Of a DNA stretch of 7,579 bases, positions 1 to 5,937 are shown in pieces. The position numbers were made by a program, and so were the translations under genes. The stretch is taken from positions 1 to 7,579 of the forward strand of contig JAFQKO010000198.1 in the NCBI GenBank assembly GCA_017396865.1, written 5' to 3'. Source of the stretch: Clostridia bacterium (GTDB lineage Bacteria > Bacillota_A > Clostridia > Oscillospirales > QAKW01). A model generated the notes under the pieces. The model did no database searches and was not told the DNA's origin. It saw nothing but the letters and a program-made list of their open reading frames with translations. Position 1 is the stretch's first letter. The number at the start of each line of letters is the position of its first letter.

Positions 1-4
1 CGGT

Positions 5-700
5 ATGAACAACCATAAAAATGCCGCTGTATTGGTCTGCGCAGGAAACGGCAGCCGTATGAAGGGTGCCTGCAAGGATAAGCTGTTGCTGGAGCTGGCG
101 GGCAAGCCCGTTGTTGTGCATACCATGCTTGCTTATGATCGGGCGGAAGAAATTGATCTGCTGGTGATTGTAACACGGGAGGAATTGATACCTTTGTATC
201 AAAGCTTTCAAGCGCAATACGGGATCGTGAAGGACGTGGTGGTTACCGTTGGCGGAGCTACCCGTATGGAGTCTGTGCTGAATGGCGTTCGTGCTGTGCC
301 CGAGTCCTATGAATTGGTTGCCATCGGCGATGGCGCTCGTCCGCTGATTCGGTCGGAAGAGATCGATCAAACGGTTTTGGCGGCACACCAAAGCGGCGCC
401 GCGGCACTCGGCGTTCATTTAACCGATACCGTTAAGCAGGTACGCGGCGATACGATCCTTCGCACGGTGCCGCGTGCCGATTTGGTTGGTATTCAAACAC
501 CGCAGGCTTTCCGTCGTGCCGAGTATATTTCGTTGGCCGAAAAGGCGGTTGCAAGCGGCGAGGAGTTTACCGACGATGCATCCATCTACGAGTATTTTGG
601 AAAAGAGGTCACCTTTGTTGAAGGTCGACGCGATAATATGAAAATAACGGCACCGGAGGATATTCCGGTATTAAAAGCAATTATGGAGGAACGAAAATGA
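5..700 (+). CDS. ispD: 2-C-methyl-D-erythritol 4-phosphate cytidylyltransferase (IspD)
   Basis: IspD transfers CMP from CTP to 2-C-methyl-D-erythritol 4-phosphate, the third step of the MEP isoprenoid pathway, in the cytoplasm. The 231-residue protein has the usual family length and shows the whole nucleotidyltransferase pattern. This comprises the CTP-binding loop CAGNGSRM (residues 12-19, with Arg18 as the expected catalytic Arg), Lys26 before [19 protein letters not shown] (82-91), GDGARP (108-113), TPQAF (165-169), TDDAS (189-193) and [10 protein letters not shown] (206-215, with Lys213 matching the conserved substrate-side lysine). Slight departures from consensus are Cys12 where Ala is usual, GDGARP in place of HDAARP, and one extra residue between Arg18 and Lys26. 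The ATG at 5 is only four bases from the window edge, so the ribosome binding site cannot be seen, but the start fits the family N-terminus. Its stop overlaps the ispF start as ATGA. Confidence 0.96.
   Translation: MNNHKNAAVLVCAGNGSRMKGACKDKLLLELAGKPVVVHTMLAYDRAEEIDLLVIVTREELIPLYQSFQAQYGIVKDVVVTVGGATRMESVLNGVRAVPESYELVAIGDGARPLIRSEEIDQTVLAAHQSGAAALGVHLTDTVKQVRGDTILRTVPRADLVGIQTPQAFRRAEYISLAEKAVASGEEFTDDASIYEYFGKEVTFVEGRRDNMKITAPEDIPVLKAIMEERK
685..690 (+). promoter_or_regulatory. Ribosome binding site for ispF
   Basis: GGAGGA lies inside the end of ispD, six bases before the ATG at 697. It fixes the ispF start and lets ribosomes finishing ispD restart at the ATGA overlap. Confidence 0.85.
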
Positions 701-1173
701 GAATCGGTCATGGTTATGATGTCCATCGCTTGGTGGAAGGGCGTGCTTTGATTTTGGGCGGAGTTGAGATCCCCTTTGAAAAAGGCTTGCTCGGGCATTC
801 TGATGCCGATGTTTTGACCCATGCGCTGATGGATGCCCTTTTAGGCGCCGCAGGCTTGGGGGATATCGGTAAGCATTTCCCTGATTCCGATCCCCAATAT
901 AAGGGAATCAGCAGCTTGGAGCTGTTGCGCCATGTTTGCGATTTGCTGAAAAAGAAGGGCTTCTTTCTTGAAAATGCAGACGTTACGTTGATTGCACAGC
1001 GCCCGAAGGTAGGGCCGTATGTTCCTCAAATGCGCGAGAACCTGGCGAGGATCATCGGCTGTGCAGAGGATCGCCTGAATATCAAGGCTACTACCGAAGA
1101 AAAGCTTGGCTTTACGGGAGAAGGTGCAGGCATGGCGTGCCATGCAGTCTGCCTTTTGGAGGAAAATGGTTAA
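697..1173 (+). CDS. ispF: 2-C-methyl-D-erythritol 2,4-cyclodiphosphate synthase (IspF)
   Basis: IspF cyclises 4-diphosphocytidyl-2-C-methyl-D-erythritol 2-phosphate to the 2,4-cyclodiphosphate with release of CMP. This is two steps after IspD in the MEP pathway; the family acts as a metal-dependent homotrimer. The 158-residue length is standard. Metal ligands are in place: Asp8 and His10 in GYDVH and His42 in [15 protein letters not shown]. Other family signatures are GHSDAD (33-38), [11 protein letters not shown] (55-65), and the C-terminal substrate and nucleotide loop [16 protein letters not shown] (130-145). The gene begins in a 4-base overlap with ispD. The two genes are commonly adjacent or fused in bacteria, and here they are separate. 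Its last codons carry the ribosome binding site and start of the following exonuclease gene, giving an 8-base overlap (1166-1173). No missing residues or frameshift are seen. Confidence 0.97.
   Translation: MRIGHGYDVHRLVEGRALILGGVEIPFEKGLLGHSDADVLTHALMDALLGAAGLGDIGKHFPDSDPQYKGISSLELLRHVCDLLKKKGFFLENADVTLIAQRPKVGPYVPQMRENLARIIGCAEDRLNIKATTEEKLGFTGEGAGMACHAVCLLEENG
1158..1162 (+). promoter_or_regulatory. Ribosome binding site for the exonuclease gene
   Basis: GGAGG ends three bases before the ATG at 1166, a short but usable spacing. It supports a start at 1166 rather than the longer open frame from 1106, whose extra 20 residues have no family resemblance and lie wholly inside ispF. Confidence 0.7.
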
Positions 1174-1711
1174 GAAGAAAACAGCCGATTTTAATTCCTT
1201 CGTTTGTTTTGATTTTGAAACAACAGGCTTGAGTGCCGATTCCAAGGTGATCGAAATTGGGGCGGTTAAAGTGAAGGACGGGTATATGGTTTCCCGTTAT
1301 TCCTCGTTGGTCGATCCCGGTGTTGTGATTGACCCGATGATTACCACAATTACGGGAATCACCAATGAAATGGTGGAGGGAAAGCCAACGATCGAGCAGT
1401 TGATCCCCTCATTCTACGAATATACCGAAGGATTAACCTTGGTGGCACATAACGCTCCCTTTGACTGCCGCTTTTTAGAGCGGGATTCGCGGGCAATGGG
1501 ATACTGTTTTGACCACGATGTATTTGATACACTGTCCTATGCCCGAAAGGTACTGCCGAAGCTGCCGTCGTATAAATTAACGGTGTTGACCGAGCTTTTC
1601 GGAATTCCGCAGAATGAGGCGCACCGCGCCTGGTGTGATGCGGAGGCAACGGCGCGATTATATATGCACTTAAAAGCAAAAGAGAAAAAGGAGAATGATG
1701 ATGGAGTTTAA
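1166..1711 (+). CDS. DnaQ/PolC-type DEDDh 3'-5' exonuclease
   Basis: This is a stand-alone 181-residue exonuclease of the DEDDh (RNase T/DnaQ) superfamily, which removes nucleotides from 3' ends with two metal ions. All catalytic positions are visible: Exo I DFETTG (Asp16, Glu18), Exo [13 protein letters not shown] (Asp100), and Exo [15 protein letters not shown] (His153, Asp158). The overall pattern ([28 protein letters not shown]) is that of the exonuclease module of PolC and of small epsilon-like proteins in Bacillota. It has no polymerase or UvrC-like GIY-YIG extension, so its exact role (proofreading-like, repair, or short RNA/DNA trimming) cannot be read from sequence. The last ten residues are charged and low in complexity. 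It overlaps ispF by 8 bases and the next gene by 11 bases, so it is probably co-translated in the same operon. There is no obvious functional link to isoprenoid synthesis. Confidence 0.9.
   Translation: MVKKKTADFNSFVCFDFETTGLSADSKVIEIGAVKVKDGYMVSRYSSLVDPGVVIDPMITTITGITNEMVEGKPTIEQLIPSFYEYTEGLTLVAHNAPFDCRFLERDSRAMGYCFDHDVFDTLSYARKVLPKLPSYKLTVLTELFGIPQNEAHRAWCDAEATARLYMHLKAKEKKENDDGV
1688..1693 (+). promoter_or_regulatory. Ribosome binding site deciding among three tandem ATG codons
   Basis: AAGGAG is followed by three consecutive in-frame ATG codons at 1695, 1698 and 1701. Spacings are 1, 4 and 7 bases, so the ATG at 1701 is the best start. The site lies inside the 3' end of the exonuclease gene. 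Confidence 0.65.
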
Positions 1712-3794
1712 TCTTCCTGCAATCGGTAAAGAGGCTTTGGAGCTGCCCCATTTTCCAACACGTTGGCAGGCTTTTCTTTTCCGCGCGTATGAATATATCC
1801 CTGCGGCAAAAATCGCAGAAATTCTCGGAATCAGCGAGGAGCAGGTTGAGAAAGAGGCAAAAGCACTCGGTTTGCCTGCATTTGATCCGCAGGATCTTTG
1901 GTTGAAACGCGGCTATATTACCATCATCCGCAGGATGTGGCATATTTTGCCTTACGAGCAGCTGCTGCAGCTTTTGGATACCGATGCGCAATCGCTTGCG
2001 ATCATCCTGCGAGAAGAGGATTTTTTAGATATCAAGTTGGATGAAAAACCTGCTTGTTTGCCGGTAAAATGGCAACCGTTGACTGCGGAACAAAAACGGA
2101 AAACCGATGCGATTCGAAAAATTATAAAAAAATACGGCGAACTGGGTGTAAAGCCGTTTGACTTTACAAATAAATTGCCTCCAATCACAATGGCGGGAGA
2201 AGAAAAATTCAAAACGCGGATGATCTATGCTTTTTCAGGGCTGTATCAAACTGCTTTTGATGTGGAAAGCGACGTGTTTTGTCCCGATGCCATGCTGGAA
2301 GCCTATCGCAATGCGGGAATTAACGGTGTTTGGGCGCCCGGAATCCTGATGCAGCTTTCAGAATTTCCCTTTGCACCACAGCTTTCCAAGGGCTATGAAG
2401 AGCGACTTGCGCGGATGCGTCGTTTTGCTGATCGGCTTGAGCGGTATGGTATCAAATTATACCTTTATATCAATGAGCCGCGGTTTATGCCGGAGAACTT
2501 TTTTAAAAAATATCCGAATTTGCGTGGGCATAAAGCGCGTGAGGATAAGGTGTGTCTTTGTTCTTCGACCAAGGAGGTGCAAGACTACGTTAAAAACGGA
2601 ATTGAAACGATTTGTCGTGCTGTTCCGAATATCGGTGGTTTCTTTACGATTACGCGGTCTGAATATCCGACAAATTGTTATTCTCATTCCGAACCCCACG
2701 ATCGCAACGGTAAACTTTGCACCTGCCCACGCTGCAGCAAGCGTTCGGTTGGTGAGGTCATTGGGGAAGTGATCGGATGTATCCTTGAAGGGGCACATCG
2801 CGTCAGTGAGGAGATCAAGGTTTTTGCATGGAGTTGGGCTTGGAAAGATTTCAACGAGGAGATCATTCGTGCATTGCCCAAGGGTGCAATACTGATGAGC
2901 CAAAGTGAGCTGGCGGTTCCTTTTGAGATCGGCGGTGTTTGCGGAGAGGTTAAGGATTATTCCATGGGGATTATCGGCCCCGGCGAGCGGGCCAAATCCG
3001 AATGGGCACTTGCCAAGGAGCGTGGCTTGGAATTGGCTGCCAAGGTGCAGATCAATACAACTTGGGAATGCTCCACCATCCCTGCTTTGCCGGTCTATCC
3101 GTTGGTTGAGGAGCACATGGATCGCTTGCAAAAAGAAGGGGTGTCCCACCTACTTTTGAGTTGGACTCTCGGCGGGTATCCTTCTAAAAATATTATGCAC
3201 GCAGCAAAGTATTTTTACAGCGATGTGAAAACGATGCAGGAGTCTGCGGCGGTTGAAAAGGCGACAACTTTATTTGCGGAAGCCTTTAAGGAATTCCCTT
3301 TCCATATCAATACTCTATACAACGGCCCTCAAAATGCAGGCCCATCGACCTTCTTATACGAAAAGCCGACCGGTTATAAGGCGACCATGACCTGCTTTGC
3401 CTATGATGATCTTGAAAGCTGGCGCTCGATCTATCCGGTTGACGTTTTTGAGGAGCAGCTCGCCAAGCTTTGCGCCAAGTGGGAGGAGGGGCTTGCCTTC
3501 TTGAAGGATGAGCCGATGGAGGAAACCAAGCGGATGGCTGAAGCTGCTTATTGTATTTTCCGTGCCTGCTTGGATCAGGTTCGCTTTATTCGCGCGCGGG
3601 AGTCGGGGAATATTAACGCCATGCATTATGCGGCGGAAAGCGAATTGAATACAGCCGAAAAGATGCTGGAGCTGATGAGGCTGGATGCCTCTATCGGCTT
3701 CGAAGCGGCAAACCACTATTATTTTTCCAAGGGACAGCTCTTGGAAAAAATCTTAAATTGCCATGATATTATGCAAAAAACGGTTCTCAATTGA
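1701..3794 (+). CDS. Uncharacterised probable TIM-barrel glycoside hydrolase-like protein with tandem HTH-like N-terminal repeats
   Basis: I do not recognise a named family for this 697-residue protein. Residues 22-58 and 72-108 form two ungapped helix-turn-helix-like repeats offset by 50 residues (IPAAKIAEILGISEEQVEKE and LPYEQLLQLLDTDAQSLAII). A charged linker follows. Residues about 170-510 then read like a GH20/GH84-style TIM barrel: AGINGVWAPG (205-214), LYLYINEPRFMP (253-264), GGFFTITRSEYPTNCYSH (312-329), FAWSWAWKD (375-383), a TTWECSTIPALPVYPLVEEH stretch (453-472) and LLLSWTLGGYPS (484-495). Candidate acidic catalytic residues are Glu259, Glu321 and Glu456. A cysteine cluster, Cys340-x-Cys342-x2-Cys345 with Cys326 nearby, could bind metal. 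The C-terminal 180 residues look alpha-helical. There is no signal peptide or membrane segment, so it is probably cytoplasmic. It overlaps the exonuclease gene by 11 bases and ends inside a terminator. An enzyme on glycans is favoured by barrel-like motifs and the neighbouring rhamnosidases, but the substrate is unknown. Confidence 0.8.
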   Translation: MEFNLPAIGKEALELPHFPTRWQAFLFRAYEYIPAAKIAEILGISEEQVEKEAKALGLPAFDPQDLWLKRGYITIIRRMWHILPYEQLLQLLDTDAQSLAIILREEDFLDIKLDEKPACLPVKWQPLTAEQKRKTDAIRKIIKKYGELGVKPFDFTNKLPPITMAGEEKFKTRMIYAFSGLYQTAFDVESDVFCPDAMLEAYRNAGINGVWAPGILMQLSEFPFAPQLSKGYEERLARMRRFADRLERYGIKLYLYINEPRFMPENFFKKYPNLRGHKAREDKVCLCSSTKEVQDYVKNGIETICRAVPNIGGFFTITRSEYPTNCYSHSEPHDRNGKLCTCPRCSKRSVGEVIGEVIGCILEGAHRVSEEIKVFAWSWAWKDFNEEIIRALPKGAILMSQSELAVPFEIGGVCGEVKDYSMGIIGPGERAKSEWALAKERGLELAAKVQINTTWECSTIPALPVYPLVEEHMDRLQKEGVSHLLLSWTLGGYPSKNIMHAAKYFYSDVKTMQESAAVEKATTLFAEAFKEFPFHINTLYNGPQNAGPSTFLYEKPTGYKATMTCFAYDDLESWRSIYPVDVFEEQLAKLCAKWEEGLAFLKDEPMEETKRMAEAAYCIFRACLDQVRFIRARESGNINAMHYAAESELNTAEKMLELMRLDASIGFEAANHYYFSKGQLLEKILNCHDIMQKTVLN
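3722..3749 (+). repeat. Inverted repeat inside the 3' end of the 697-residue gene
   Basis: TTTTTCCAAG (3722-3731) and CTTGGAAAAA (3740-3749) are perfect 10-base arms around an 8-base loop. The site is coding (YFSKGQLLEK region) and lies 25 bases before the terminator palindrome. No T-run follows on the + strand, so by itself it is not an intrinsic terminator. It may fold in the mRNA 3' end or be chance. Confidence 0.45.
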
Positions 3795-3806
3795 GAACCG
3801 TTTTTT
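3775..3806. terminator. Perfect palindromic intrinsic terminator, probably bidirectional
   Basis: The left arm AAAAAACGGTTCTCAA (3775-3790) is matched exactly by the right arm TTGAGAACCGTTTTTT (3791-3806). In RNA this gives a CGGUUCUC/GAGAACCG stem with an AAUU loop and a six-U tail, flanked by a matching A-run so it can work on both strands. The TGA stop of the upstream gene (3792-3794) is at its centre, so the last codons of that gene encode the left stem. It separates the ispD-ispF-exonuclease unit from the rhamnosidase unit. Confidence 0.93.
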
Positions 3807-3832
3807 AACTTCATAAAAAAATCAATGGCGTA

Positions 3833-3860
3833 TTGTATTTTGTGAAATAAATGATATAAT
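3833..3860 (+). promoter_or_regulatory. Predicted sigma-A promoter with extended -10 for the rhamnosidase operon
   Basis: A perfect TATAAT (3855-3860) is preceded by TGA (3852-3854), making an extended -10 element. The best -35 is TTGTAT (3833-3838), a weak match at 16-base spacing. Transcription would start near 3867, only about 16 bases before the ATG at 3883. The weak -35 fits a promoter that relies on the extended -10 or on an activator. No clear operator or CcpA site is seen around it. Confidence 0.7.
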
Positions 3861-3866
3861 TGGTTA

Positions 3867-3874
3867 AAAGGAGG
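3867..3874 (+). promoter_or_regulatory. Ribosome binding site for the GH78 gene
   Basis: AAAGGAGG is a near-perfect anti-16S match, eight bases before the ATG at 3883. It would lie at the very 5' end of the transcript if the promoter above is correct. Confidence 0.88.
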
Positions 3875-3882
3875 CGGATTGA

Positions 3883-5937
3883 ATGATAGAACGCGCTGAA
3901 TGGATCTGGCTTAACGGATGTAATGAGCCGAATGCTTACGTTGACTTCAAAAAGGAGTTTACTACACATACGGGAGATCCGATTGAAATTGAAATTAGCG
4001 TAGACGGAAACTATGCTGTCTACTTAAATGATCGCTTTGTGGAAAGCGGGCAATATCCCGACTATCCCCAATATAAAGTTTACGATCGAATTGATTTGAC
4101 CCAATGGATTCAAGAGGGCAATAATGAATTGAAGATTCGGGTCTGGTGGCCGGGAAAGGATCATTTTTCCTATCGCGTGGAGCAAGCAGGGCTTTTGTTT
4201 GCGCTGTTCAGCAGGGATGCGATCCTTGCTTTGAGCGGGGAGGATACCCTTGCTGCCCGCAATTTAGCATTTATGAGTGAGGATGTGCCAAATCTTACGC
4301 CTCAGCTCGGAGTCTCCTTTGGATACGACGTTCGCATGGAGGGCCGGGAGGTATATGAGCCGGCATGCGTTGTCGATAAGAAGGTAACCCTTTATCCTCG
4401 TCCGATCAAAAAGCTGGAGATTGGGGAGCGATTACCGTCAAAGCCTGTTAATTACGGAACCTTTTCCGAGCGTCCTTATGAATGTTGGGGGCAGCGAATG
4501 CAGTATGCCGCCCTTTCTGCTAAATATTGGGGGCCTGACAGCCAATGGAATGGGGAAGTGGGAACGATCTTCTCCGCCCCTGAGGACGACGGCATCTATT
4601 TGGTATTTGATCTTGGTGCCGAGCAGGTTGGCTTTGCCGATATCGAATTAGATCTGCCTGAGGATGCGTTGGTTCTCTGCGGTTATGGCGAGCATCTGTA
4701 TGATCTGCGGGTGCGTACTTTTATTGGAAAGCGCAACTTTGTCTTTTCTTATCAGGGAAAAGCGGGACATAATCACTTCTTTATGCCGCTTCGTCGCTTA
4801 GGTCTGCGATATCTGCAGTTGCACATTTACAGCCATTCCGTTAAAATCTATTACGCCGGTATTCGCCCGACTATTTATCCGGTTACCGAGCATCCCTTGC
4901 CGATCAAGGATCGGTTGCACCGAAAGATCTATCAGGTTTGTACGCAAACTCTGCGCCATTGTATGCACGATCATTACGAGGATACACCCTGGCGGGAACA
5001 GGGGCTTTATTGCATGGATTCCCGCAATGAGATTCTTTGCGGCTACGACGTATTTCACGAAACGGAATTTCCGAAAGCCTGCTTGCGGTTGATTGCTCTG
5101 GGAATCCGCGAGGATAACTTCGTTGAGCTGTGTTCGCCCTCCAGAGCGCCGATTACGATTCCGTCTTTTTGTGCGGTTTATTTAATGGAACTGCAGGAAT
5201 ATTTTGATTATTCCAACGATAGTAGTTTTATTCTGGAAGTATTGCCCGTGGCCGAACGTATCGCAAACGGATTTGCTGATAAAATTTGCGCAAACGGTTT
5301 GCTTACCGCCTACACGAATAAGGAGCATTGGAATTTCTATGAGTGGCAGGATGGCTTATCTAACGGTCACGGTGTTGCAGATCTTGAAAAATTGACCTAC
5401 GACGCCCCTCTTTGTGCGCTTGTTTCAATGGGCTTTCAGGCCATGGAAAAAATCTATTTGAAGCTGGGTCAAACCGATGATGCGGAGCGTTATCATAAAC
5501 TTTGGACGAAATTGAACGAAGCCGCTGATTCGGCATTTTGGAACGGTAGTTGGTATAGTACTTATCAATATGTCAAGGATGGAAAACTGTTCCACGATGC
5601 GCAGTTGACGCAAGCTTTGATGATCTGTTGCGGGGCAGTCCCTGCTGAAAAAAGAGCAGGTGTTCTTGAACTATTGAAGAATGATCGCCTTTTGCCGGTC
5701 ACTTTGAGTTACAGTATCTTTAAATATGAGGCATTGATGACCGATCCTGCCAACAAGCAATGGATGCTGGACGATATTGCAGAGATTTGGGGGAATATGC
5801 TGTTTAATGGTGCCACCACCTTTTGGGAAACTGAAAAAGGAGCAAGCGACTTTAGAAATGCAGGCAGTCTGTGCCATGGTTGGTCGGCTGTTCCGTTGCA
5901 TCTTTATCATAAGTACGGAATGGAGTTAGAAACATGA
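3883..5937 (+). CDS. GH78-type alpha-L-rhamnosidase
   Basis: This 684-residue protein is a glycoside hydrolase family 78 enzyme, expected to release terminal alpha-L-rhamnose from glycans or plant glycosides by an inverting mechanism. Residues 1-90 form the N-terminal beta-sandwich typical of the family (AEWIWLNGCNEPNAYVDF, then VDGNYAVYLNDRFVESGQYPD). A second beta-rich domain covers about 195-335. The (alpha/alpha)6 catalytic domain runs from about 340. It contains the signature YEDTPWREQGLYCMDSRNE (365-383), with Asp367 and Glu372 as candidate acid-side residues, YEWQDG (486-491), and the C-terminal TTFWETEKG and SLCHGWSAVPLHLY (Glu649 a candidate base, His665). It is shorter than many secreted GH78 enzymes, has no signal peptide, and is probably intracellular. 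It is first in its own operon and overlaps the next gene by ATGA. Specificity for rhamnose over a related sugar is inferred from family and neighbour. Confidence 0.87.
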   Translation: MIERAEWIWLNGCNEPNAYVDFKKEFTTHTGDPIEIEISVDGNYAVYLNDRFVESGQYPDYPQYKVYDRIDLTQWIQEGNNELKIRVWWPGKDHFSYRVEQAGLLFALFSRDAILALSGEDTLAARNLAFMSEDVPNLTPQLGVSFGYDVRMEGREVYEPACVVDKKVTLYPRPIKKLEIGERLPSKPVNYGTFSERPYECWGQRMQYAALSAKYWGPDSQWNGEVGTIFSAPEDDGIYLVFDLGAEQVGFADIELDLPEDALVLCGYGEHLYDLRVRTFIGKRNFVFSYQGKAGHNHFFMPLRRLGLRYLQLHIYSHSVKIYYAGIRPTIYPVTEHPLPIKDRLHRKIYQVCTQTLRHCMHDHYEDTPWREQGLYCMDSRNEILCGYDVFHETEFPKACLRLIALGIREDNFVELCSPSRAPITIPSFCAVYLMELQEYFDYSNDSSFILEVLPVAERIANGFADKICANGLLTAYTNKEHWNFYEWQDGLSNGHGVADLEKLTYDAPLCALVSMGFQAMEKIYLKLGQTDDAERYHKLWTKLNEAADSAFWNGSWYSTYQYVKDGKLFHDAQLTQALMICCGAVPAEKRAGVLELLKNDRLLPVTLSYSIFKYEALMTDPANKQWMLDDIAEIWGNMLFNGATTFWETEKGASDFRNAGSLCHGWSAVPLHLYHKYGMELET
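5922..5925 (+). promoter_or_regulatory. Ribosome binding site for the GH106-type gene
   Basis: GGAG lies within the last codons of the GH78 gene, eight bases before the ATG at 5934. The ATGA overlap (5934-5937) with the GH78 stop points to coupled translation. Confidence 0.65.

Noticed and set aside
1106..1165. A longer N-terminus for the exonuclease, starting at 1106
   Set aside because: The extra 20 residues lie wholly inside ispF, do not resemble the family, and lack a good ribosome binding site. The GGAGG before 1166 gives a normal family start.
1359..1991. A 210-codon minus-strand open frame spanning the exonuclease end and the next gene
   Set aside because: It crosses two well-supported sense genes and encodes a composition without domain features.
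2457..3149. A 230-codon open frame on the minus strand
   Set aside because: It is antisense to the 697-residue gene, has no recognisable domain or start signal, and its translation looks like the shadow of a coding frame.
3822..3836. CAAT-n5-ATTG inverted repeat upstream of the promoter
   Set aside because: Arms of only four bases are too short to support a regulator site.
3832..3860. An imperfect dyad ATTGTAT / ATATAAT over the promoter as an operator
   Set aside because: The arms coincide with the -35 and -10 elements in very A+T-rich sequence and match only 6 of 7. Chance is more likely, and there is no CcpA-type consensus.
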